From NCBI RefSeq assembly GCF_000002875.2, contig NC_009403.2, forward strand, positions 351,001-415,000: 64,000 nucleotides of DNA, read 5' to 3'. Position 1 is the first letter of the stretch; each line of letters starts with the position of its first letter. The position numbers and the translations under genes are program-made. Below, piece after piece: positions 20,400 through 28,424 of the stretch. Source of the DNA: Leishmania infantum JPCM5 (Eukaryota > Euglenozoa > Kinetoplastea > Trypanosomatida > Trypanosomatidae). The notes under the pieces were generated by a model. That model was given only the letters and a program-made list of their open reading frames with translations, was not told the origin of the DNA and did no database searches.

Positions 20400-22820
20400 A
20401 TGCCCTCGTCACCCAGTGCGCCGCAACGGAAGCAGCAGCAGCAGCAGCCATGGACCTTCTCGGCGTATCACACAGTGGTGCTCACAAACTTTGTGAGCGC
20501 CCTCCAAGCTGAAGTGCGTTGTCAACAAGACGCCTACGACCACGCGGTGGAAGTGCTTCACACGAGCGCGGACACGATCCCAACCAGCGGCATGCTGAAG
20601 CTTGGCATTCCCCTGTACGACACACATGAAGAACAGATACAGGCGCTGCAAGACAAGTACGCGCTGGCCACACTGGAGACCGGGGCGCTTGTCGCGCTGG
20701 GGCCTTACCGGCTGCTGCACACGCTGAAGGCACACGTGACGCGCATCGAAGACGAGCGTCGAGCGGGCGCCGTGGCGGCAGGAAACGGCGGAGGTGTACG
20801 GAAGATGCGCGTGGGCAGGGCTCCATTTGTGCGCAAGTCGAAGACGAGCATCGACACAGCAACTCTGGATGGAGGCAAGGCTGGTCAGACGCCACAGCGT
20901 CGCGGCGTGCCTCCGATGTCGGTGCGAATCAAGGAGGAGCGCATCGACGATGACAAGCGCAGTGGAGTCGCACAGCAGCGGCAGTCTCTCAGCGAGCATT
21001 CTCCTCTCGTTTCACAGTCACCGCTCTCTACTGCCGCGACGGTAGCCAAGACGGAGAACCCCAGCGCTAAAGGCGCCAGTGTGAGCTCTGCCGGCGGCGC
21101 TGGTGGAGGCGGCTGGGGCGACGGATGCCCTCCCTCATGGATGACGCTCAAAGCAGAAGCGGCAGAGCCACCACCGTCGAGTGAGACCTATAACGGCGCT
21201 TACTTCGTCCCCTGCCCCACTCCGGCAGGCGCACCAATCGCCCGCTACGTGTCCTCGTCGGTTTGTTTGCTTTCCGCCAACAACGCAGCGCAGTCACCGT
21301 CCGCGCCGCTGCCCCCGCTTGTCGCACCCGTGAACTGTGGGACTAAAGTAATGAGCAGTGCAAGCAAAAAGAAGCGTCCGGCAGCGTTGCCGTCGCAGGC
21401 ACCCAAGCGGTGTCGCTCGGTGACCATGTCGCAAGCGAACGCTGTTGCCACCGACGAGACGCCGTTTCTCTCGCAAGCGCAGCGGGCAAAGATCGTCCGC
21501 ATGCAGGAGCACGTGCAGTTCCTCGGTCAGGCATCGCCTCCTTCATCCCCTTCGAAAGAGAAGCTGGAGGGCGACCGTGCACTGCGACTGTGGTGGCGCG
21601 TGTGGCCCAGCTCTCCATCGTTGTTGCCGCCAGACGCAGAAGAGAGTGGGCGGCAACAACGCGCCGCAGCAGCGCCGCCTCCCGCCCAGCACGCGTGCGT
21701 TCGGCCGACACCTGCCATGGTCGCTGCGCTGATCCAAGTTGCTGAGCAAAACTACAAGCGGGATTGTGAGCGCTGCGCGGCGCAGCAGGCGTATCTCGCG
21801 ACGCTGCTAGTCGCGGCGGAGTCTCTGAGGGTGGGCGGTGCTGCAGCGGGCACGGGCGACACAGGGAACGCTGGGCAAGCGCCTATGGAAGCAACGCTGG
21901 AGTCACTGCATCCAAAAGCCGTGCGCCAACTTCAAGACGAGCTATCGAGCAAGCAATCGAAGCTCGGCAGTGCGTACGCCGAGCGGCTGGCACTTTTACG
22001 AGAGTTGGCCGAAGCGCTGCGCGATGAATCTGCTGTGTGCGTCGACGAGGCCACAGCGTCTGAGGCTGGTGAGGTGAAGCATGCTGCCCCTTCCTCGACG
22101 CCTCACTCGCAATACCGCGCCGCATCGCCATCGAGCAATCGAAAGAGAAGCCGGCGGGCTAGTTCGACTCGCCATGCGACTCGATCCTCCCCCACAGCTG
22201 TCGACGTTGAAGTGTTGGATGCTGACCGCCGCGGCGGGGAGCAAGCGGTGGCCAATGCATCGACGAGGAGCGCAGCGGCTGGCGCATCCGCTCTGGAACT
22301 ACTTCACTCCTCTCTCACAGACCCCGCATCTCTGATGCGAAAAGTCCACAAGGCGCGCGAATCCCTTGCGTTCTTTTCCAGCGAAACGTCTTCCGCGGAG
22401 GTAACGCTGGGGTCGCGCTCGCAGGCCTCCTCTGAGGAGGCCTTGGATCTGCCAAACGGCATTGTCGGTGTCAATTTGCCGTCCTTGGAGCACGACCGCA
22501 ACGCGCCTGAGCTGGCGGAGTACCTCTGGCCAGAGGATCTGGATGCCCGCATCCGGCATGAGCTGCGCGGCGTTGTGAGTGTCAAAAGCCGCAACCCCGA
22601 AGCGAGCAGTATTCACGTAGTTTTATCAGCGGCGCGAGTGCAGCAGCTCGAGGAGACGGCGCGCGCCGTGTCCACCGTGGACCCTGTTTCTCAACTACGG
22701 ACGGTGGTGCCACCGCTGGTGGTTGGCAGCATCATGGCGCACCCCAAGTTTGTCGAAAACGGCTGGCTCTACGTGCACGGGCGTGGCGAGACGATTGTCG
22801 CCGACGTGGAACTCAACTAA
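20400..22820 (+). CDS. Unrecognised 806-residue protein, possibly nuclear
   Basis: I do not recognise this protein. The ATG at 20400 is chosen because it follows a good splice-acceptor tract and because codon bias starts there; the open frame extends further upstream into non-coding-like sequence. A glutamine run near the N-terminus precedes a conserved-looking helical region (about residues 15-125, with YHTVVLTNFVSALQAEV and KYALATLETGALVALG). The middle is low-complexity and Ser/Pro/Ala-rich. Basic clusters SKKKRPA and PKRCR around residue 320-340, and RKRSRRASS about 250 residues later, resemble nuclear localisation signals. A second helical block begins PAMVAALIQVAEQNYKRDC. The C-terminal ~110 residues (LAEYLWPEDLDARIRHELRG to the end) look folded and may be the most conserved part. 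A chromatin-associated or nuclear scaffold role is a guess from composition only. Confidence 0.8.
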   Translation: MPSSPSAPQRKQQQQQPWTFSAYHTVVLTNFVSALQAEVRCQQDAYDHAVEVLHTSADTIPTSGMLKLGIPLYDTHEEQIQALQDKYALATLETGALVALGPYRLLHTLKAHVTRIEDERRAGAVAAGNGGGVRKMRVGRAPFVRKSKTSIDTATLDGGKAGQTPQRRGVPPMSVRIKEERIDDDKRSGVAQQRQSLSEHSPLVSQSPLSTAATVAKTENPSAKGASVSSAGGAGGGGWGDGCPPSWMTLKAEAAEPPPSSETYNGAYFVPCPTPAGAPIARYVSSSVCLLSANNAAQSPSAPLPPLVAPVNCGTKVMSSASKKKRPAALPSQAPKRCRSVTMSQANAVATDETPFLSQAQRAKIVRMQEHVQFLGQASPPSSPSKEKLEGDRALRLWWRVWPSSPSLLPPDAEESGRQQRAAAAPPPAQHACVRPTPAMVAALIQVAEQNYKRDCERCAAQQAYLATLLVAAESLRVGGAAAGTGDTGNAGQAPMEATLESLHPKAVRQLQDELSSKQSKLGSAYAERLALLRELAEALRDESAVCVDEATASEAGEVKHAAPSSTPHSQYRAASPSSNRKRSRRASSTRHATRSSPTAVDVEVLDADRRGGEQAVANASTRSAAAGASALELLHSSLTDPASLMRKVHKARESLAFFSSETSSAEVTLGSRSQASSEEALDLPNGIVGVNLPSLEHDRNAPELAEYLWPEDLDARIRHELRGVVSVKSRNPEASSIHVVLSAARVQQLEETARAVSTVDPVSQLRTVVPPLVVGSIMAHPKFVENGWLYVHGRGETIVADVELN

Positions 22821-23469
22821 CGCGTAAGGGGTCCCTGCCTTCTGGCGGTGCTGCATCTCTGTCCGAGTCATCTCAGCAAGTGTCGTACTCCTCGTGCGCG
22901 GGGACCGCGGTTGAGGGGCAGGGAGAAAAGAAGACTGGGCGTATCATGAAAGTGGTGCCGGCGTGTGTCTGGGAGGGAAATGATAAAAGCTCCTGCAGCA
23001 CACTCCATACCTTTGCTTGCCACATGGGCCATTACAAGACGCCCCGACCAGCCCAGGCCCGGCCACGCACGCCCCCGCCCCTCCTTTTTTTCTTCTATGC
23101 TGGTTTGTTGCCGCCCTTCGTGGGTGCTCACAGACTGCATAGATCAACAGCCGCTCGCGTCCCTGTGATGAATGCGTGTGGTGTGTGGCGCTCTGTGGAT
23201 ACCGCTGGCTTATGGAAGGCTTTGGCGTGGAGAGGAGGAAGGGAAGGGGACCCGGCTAAGCGGGTAGTCCCGCCATCTCCTTCTTTCAAGCTCTCCCTCT
23301 CTCGCTATGAGTTCATCAACGGCCTCCTCTCTCCCGCCCCCCCCCTTCACCATCCACTCAACTCCAAAGGCCTCTACACAAGATAGGCATCGGTTGCTCA
23401 CCTGACAGCACCACACACGCACACCGACGTGCACACGTCGGCTTTCCACCGTCGCTCACCCGCTCTCTT
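22821..23469. other. Spacer of 0.65 kb
   Basis: Holds no supported gene. Mixed GC-rich and CT-rich sequence. Confidence 0.45.
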
Positions 23470-23497
23470 GCTCTCTATCACACACCTTTTTTTTTAG
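23470..23497 (+). promoter_or_regulatory. Trans-splice acceptor of the dynein light chain gene
   Basis: CTCTATCACACACC followed by ten T and AG (23496-23497), only 12 nt before the ATG at 23510. This is one of the clearest acceptor sites in the window and fixes the start codon. Confidence 0.65.
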
Positions 23498-23509
23498 TTG
23501 GCGGTCGTG

Positions 23510-23848
23510 ATGTCTGGCACAAGGGTGCTTATAAAGGAGTCCGCAATGCCGGTGGACATGCAGCAAGACTGCGCCGACTGCGCCGCGCACGCGCTCTTCA
23601 CCTTGAAGCTGCGCGAGCAAACCGATCTGGCGCAGTTCATCAAGAAGGAGCTGGACGTCAAGTACGGCGGACAGTGGCACTGCATCGTAGGACACTCCTT
23701 CGGCTCCTGCGTTGGCCATGATGAGGCGTACTTCATCTACTTCGAGATCAACGGTATCTTCTTTAGCATGTGGAGGATGGACGTGACGCTCGAAGCGAAG
23801 CAGGTGCCGATCAACAGTGCAGGACGCACTGTGCCGGCGTCCGCCTAG
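23510..23848 (+). CDS. Dynein light chain, LC8/DYNLL-like
   Basis: A 112-residue protein of the LC8 dynein light chain family, a dimeric hub that binds the dynein intermediate chain and many other short linear motifs. Matches in order: ADMS-EEMQQD-like segment (AMPVDMQQDCADCA, about residues 12-25), an IKKELDVKYGG helix end, the hallmark WHCIVGHSFGSCVGHD (usual form WHCIVGRNFGSYVTHE) and the strand YFIYFEINGIFFSMW. It is longer than canonical LC8 (about 89 residues), with a C-terminal extension of some 20 residues rich in Val, Ala and Ser. The Ser-Tyr to Ser-Cys change and the tail suggest a diverged paralogue, perhaps axonemal or intraflagellar, rather than the general LC8. Start is set by the splice site 12 nt upstream. 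Confidence 0.9.
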   Translation: MSGTRVLIKESAMPVDMQQDCADCAAHALFTLKLREQTDLAQFIKKELDVKYGGQWHCIVGHSFGSCVGHDEAYFIYFEINGIFFSMWRMDVTLEAKQVPINSAGRTVPASA

Positions 23849-24704
23849 AGGCGACGCGTGCGTCTTGTCGTGTACCGGACCCTGGCGAGGCGCAACACCA
23901 GTCATGGTGGGCGGCACCATCGCGACAACAATGCGGCTGCGATGCACCGAAGGAGCAGAGGTGTCCTGCAGATGAGCGGCAGGATTCTGAAGCTGCAGCA
24001 CAGCACACGTCGCCTATGTCAGCCCGCTGCTGTGCTATAGCCCCCGTTGTTTTTTTCGGTCGGAGAACGGCCGAGCTGTCTCCGCTGATGTATCAAGAAA
24101 AAAAGAGAGATGCTGCAGAACGCTCCCTGCGTTTGAATCACAGCTAGCCCTGTCTTGCTTCCATGCAGCCCACCAACAGGCTGACGGACAAGCTGAAGCG
24201 CGGGTAGTGCGCAGCAGCACACAGGCAGAGTTACCTCTTTCTCTCCCTCCCCCTCTCCCTCTCGTGCGTTCGTGTACGTGAGGAGCAGCGGCTAGATGAT
24301 GTGTACTACCTCTATTCCTTCTCTCCTTTTCGGGGGGGAGGAGGAAGAAGAGGGGGGCCCCGATGGTACGGCTGATCGCAACTGTGCCATCCACGTTGCT
24401 GCTGCGTTTCTTTCAGTGCGCACGCATCATGTCCAGCGCGTTGGCATTGCCTGCATCTCTTTTCCGCTTTTTGCTCCGTTCTTCTGTCTGCTCCTCTTCA
24501 CGTTTTCCCTCTCCGCACTGAACCTGTGGCCTCTTGGTGTCCCACGCCAACACACAAACACACGCATGCATCACTGATGGATCGATCGTTGCAGTGGGAA
24601 CTTCGCTTGCTGGCTGGCTGAGTTCTCGTTGTTCGATTCCCTCGCGCATCTTTTCGTTCGGCGCATGTTCATACCCTCACTTCTTCCAGAAGAAAGATAA
24701 CTCT
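23849..24704. other. Spacer of 0.85 kb
   Basis: No supported gene. The first 200 nt after the dynein light chain stop are relatively GC-rich and purine-mixed, the rest CT-rich. Confidence 0.45.
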
Positions 24705-24743
24705 ACTTCCCCCCCCCCTCCCTTCCCCCCCTCCCCTAATTAG
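24705..24743 (+). promoter_or_regulatory. Trans-splice acceptor of the FKBP gene
   Basis: A nearly pure C/T tract ends CTAATTAG (AG 24742-24743), 18 nt before the ATG at 24762. Confidence 0.6.
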
Positions 24744-24761
24744 GTAACCTGTAATTTTTAC

Positions 24762-25367
24762 ATGACTCGCTTCTCCTCTCTGCACAGCGTGCTCGCCACT
24801 GCCGCCACGCTGCTGCTGACACTCTGCGTGCTGAGCGTCGAGGCCAGCTACTGGTCGGAGGAAGTGAACCGCGTGCGCACGTACGCGGCGGTCAACTACC
24901 TGGAGCGCATTGCAAAGCAGCCGAACGTGTCCGCGCTGCCTTCTGGGCTCCTCTTCACAATCGAGCGTCGCGGCTTCGGCGACCGTGCCCCGGCGGCGGA
25001 GGACAAGTGTGAGATGCATTATACGATCCACTACCGCTTTCCCGGCATTGTGGAGAGCACGCGCCACCACCCCTACCCGGTGCGGCGCTCGCCGTCGCAG
25101 CTGATCCCTGGCATGGCTGAGGCGATGCAGCTGATGCGCGAAGGTGACCGGTGGTACCTCCACGTGCCCTACCAGCTCGGCTACGGGAAGGAGGGCTGCA
25201 AGGAGAAGAAGGTGCCAAGTTTGTCGAACCTGCGCGTGGAGATAGAGATGTACAAGTGCGAGTCGGCGAGTGGTAAGACGAGCGCCGAAATCGACGCGTA
25301 TCTCGCCAAGTACATGAAGACACGGATACCGGAAAAGGCGGCGCCGGTCGATTACACGGATTTGTAG
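24762..25367 (+). CDS. Secretory FKBP-type peptidyl-prolyl isomerase (MIP-like)
   Basis: A 201-residue FKBP-fold protein with an N-terminal signal peptide (residues about 1-29, hydrophobic core LLLTLCVLSVEA). The fold is recognised from CEMHYTIHYR, QLIPGMAEAMQLMREGDRWYLHVP, LGYGKEG and LRVEIEMYKC. Parasite and bacterial relatives are called macrophage infectivity potentiator (MIP). Relative to FKBP12, the pocket looks altered: the FD pair becomes VE, and the tryptophan of IPGW becomes Met, whereas the LGYG tyrosine is kept. Cysteines at DKC, EGC and YKC fit an oxidising compartment. There is no transmembrane anchor or KDEL-type ending (it ends DYTDL), so it may be secreted or retained in the ER by binding. 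Isomerase activity and FK506 sensitivity could be reduced. A single gene, independent of its neighbours. Confidence 0.88.
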   Translation: MTRFSSLHSVLATAATLLLTLCVLSVEASYWSEEVNRVRTYAAVNYLERIAKQPNVSALPSGLLFTIERRGFGDRAPAAEDKCEMHYTIHYRFPGIVESTRHHPYPVRRSPSQLIPGMAEAMQLMREGDRWYLHVPYQLGYGKEGCKEKKVPSLSNLRVEIEMYKCESASGKTSAEIDAYLAKYMKTRIPEKAAPVDYTDL

Positions 25368-28298
25368 ATCCGGTCCCTCGTCTGCCTCCCCCTGTGTGTG
25401 GTTGCCGTTTTTTTTTTCTCTGGGGTGTCGACGAATTCGGTGCGATGAGTATCATCTCTGCTTGAAGCGTCGTGAACGATCACCGTTGCACGTCATTTTT
25501 CGCGCTCTGGCCCCTCCCCTCCCTGTTTGTGGTAGTGTCTGTGGCGACGGCAGTGTCTCGTCTTGTAAGGCGAGATGCGAGGAGAGCGGGAGAGCGGGAA
25601 AGAGAAGGCGCGAGCTGAAGGCGAGAGGGATGGATAGCAGGCATAGCCTTGTGCGCTGCCACTGCAGCGTTGCAGAGAAGGCGCGCCGTGTCGTATATGT
25701 GGGTGCCCACGCTTCAGCACACGGTCACCTGGTTGTTGGTAGTTTGTTAGTGGCTGGCTTTCTTTTTTCGAGGAGGAGAGGAAGGTTGACGACGTGTGTT
25801 GAAGGCCTGTGCGTGTGCGCTGAGATGTTCGATAAGGTGGCACTCGTGCCCGTATCACCGTGCCAAGCACGCACATAGAAATAAGGGCGTGTACAACAAA
25901 GGGAAACGGGTAAAAAAGGCGAAAGGGTTGAAGTAGAGGCAAACGAAAAATGTCCGAAAAGTCGAGGCGACAGTTACCCCGACTGCACCTGGCGAATCTG
26001 AGTCGTACGTGGGCATGCGAGCATGGCTGACGTGAAGCAGTTGCGCGTGTCTGCGACCTTCCTGTTCATGCGTCACCCGCGTGTGCTCGAAAAAAAAAGC
26101 ACACAAACAAATCGATGAGCCTTGCCGCACGTGGACGTGTGCCGCGTTACTCGCCAGGGGAAGCTTGCATCGTACAAGGAGCGCAAAGAAAAGGAAACAC
26201 AAACATGATTGAAAACGGTGGTGGTGGTGGTGGCGGAGCGGAACACCGGAAGTCCTTCTAGCGCCTCTCTGCTCGCTGATGAGCGGGTCTCTCGCGCCCT
26301 TCTCTTCATGGGTATCATGTCGTGCTCTGAACCTTTTTCTCACGCACCCCCTCCTCTTGGCTGATAGTAGAAGTACACGGACTGCACCGGGTCTGAGAGA
26401 CTCTTCCCAGAGTTCGAGCGGTCGCCACAGTGTGTGGTGCGACCCACACGCTCATTTGGTCTGCCTCATCCGCGCCATAGAGGTTACGCTGAGCTCGAGC
26501 AAAGCAGCGCCGCGTTTGTGTTTTGTCCTCATCACGGTTTTCTTCGCATGAAAGCGGTAAAGCCGCGAAGGGGTAGGGCAGACCCCGCCACCGCTGCTCG
26601 TCAGCTACCCCGTGTCTGGCATGCGTGACGGAGCTCATGTGCACCGTTGAGAGGTGATAGATCCTCTGAACACATGAAATATTGCCTGCGTGATACATTG
26701 CAGGCGCGCTTGGGCACCGCATCGACGCCCGCGAAGTAACGCAGTGCACTACATCTGCGGCATGCCTCGAGCAAGAGCTCGACTACGCGGTGCGGCAGCT
26801 TCCTTTACGTGAAGCCGCGCTGCGTAGGACGCCGCCGAGGAAGAAGGCCCCGTAAGGGGTGGGGGAGGAAGAGCGAAGCGAACCATGGACAGTGCCTGCT
26901 AGGCCTGGGCTTCAAGTCGGTGTCCAGCGCGCACATGTTTCACCTGTACTTGTGCTTGAAAGTCTTGTGTTGCCCTGAATTGAACGTAATGTCTGCTGCT
27001 GAACAAAAAAAAAGAAGAAAGGTAAAGACGGTGATGATGCGGGGCTTCGCTGGGCACTGCAGAATACCGCGATGTCTCTCCCTCGTTCTCCGCAGACATG
27101 CATATGTAGATGTTGTACATTGAGGGAGATCCGTACCAGCGCCGCCATGCACGTGCGCTACGCCGCGATGATGCGCTGCACACAGATGTGTGGCACGGGC
27201 ACGGAAAGGATATAATATACATAGACGTACGTATGTCAATCGATTTGCCTGTATTGTTGAGTTTTTAATTCCAGCATCACCTCTCCCCACCCTCCACCCC
27301 TTTTTCTCTACCGACGACCGTCGTGCTCACGCGCACGCACGCATACGCAAACGTCTGCAGTACGAGCCGCCACAAGCATCATCGTGCGTGCACACGCGTA
27401 TAAAGCCCCCACCCCTCTCTCTTGAACAGACGCGCGCAGACGGACGCGTGTTAAGGGAGAAGAGTTATTGTGCTGCCGAAGCTCACCGTGCCTGCGTCCC
27501 CCCCCCTCCCTATCCCTTCTTAGTGGCCGAGCGCACAGCTGGTGCGACGGGCCGAGCTGTGCGTTCCTACCTCATTGGTGGTGGTAGTTACGATCTCTTG
27601 CTTGACCCTCTTGCTTCCCTGTCTTGTGCCTCTCCCACGCTTGCTGCCTTCGCAGTTTGTGTGTGTGTGGGAGGGAGTCATTATAAACGCAGTGCCTCCC
27701 CTCCCCCCTCTCTCCTGCGTGGCAGCGCCTTCACTTGAGCTAGAGGAAGGCCAAGCAAAAGGAAAAAAGAGCAGTGGAAGCCAGAAAATCATTGGCTAGA
27801 GCACGCGCGTCCTTGTCGGCTGTGCTGGTGGTGGTGCCGGTCGTCGTCGTCGCGGGTCTTGACAAGCTCCGCGATTTCCTTTTTTTATTATTGTTATGAT
27901 TGATGTTGTTGCGACGTGTATCCTGCCTTGCTTTTCCTTGCTTGGTGCGCCCCCGTCGGTGTCCTGCCTGGTAAGTCTGCACTGCTGCTGCTTCGCCTTG
28001 TACGTACGCTGGTGTTGTGGTTTGTCGCCTGTCACCCGTGGCAATCAAAACTTTTCTAGAAAGGGGGAGGGGTACATATATAAAGAAGGCGTGGCAGATT
28101 GGCTCTGCTGTGGTGTGCATCCGATTCGCCTTCCCTTTTTCTTTTTCATTGTTGTTGCTGTTACTCTTTTTTTCTGTTCTCGCTTCTACGGCTGCTGCTG
28201 CTGCTTTCTCTCCAAGCTGACCATCTTGTTCTCCTACATCGCTTCGGGAGGCGCCTGCCGGCCGGCCGGCCTGCCTGCCCTCCTCTCCGACTCGGTGC
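25368..28298. other. 2.9-kb spacer with a strong hairpin
   Basis: No supported protein gene. The part from about 25860 to 26220 is purine- and A-rich, opposite to most spacers here. About 26630-26900 is mixed-composition sequence with no recognised function. A 12-bp hairpin lies at 27529-27566. The right end is CT-rich and leads into the FYVE gene. Confidence 0.45.
27529..27566 (+). other. Perfect-stem hairpin in spacer
   Basis: GAGCGCACAGCT and AGCTGTGCGTTC form a 12-bp stem with one G-T wobble around a 14-nt GC-rich loop. In RNA this would be a stable hairpin in the 3' or 5' untranslated region. No known element is recognised. Confidence 0.6.
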
Positions 28299-28329
28299 TG
28301 TGATTTGTTTTTTTTCTTTTCTCTGTCAG
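28299..28329 (+). promoter_or_regulatory. Candidate trans-splice acceptor of the FYVE gene
   Basis: Long T-rich tract ending CTCTGTCAG (AG 28328-28329), 95 nt before the ATG at 28425. Confidence 0.55.
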
Positions 28330-28424
28330 TGCTGTGTTGAGGTCTAGAAACTCTCCTCTCCTCCCCTCCCCCTCAACACTCTACCTCAACACGCACGTGT
28401 GCACGCAACCTGTGAGTGCGCGGC

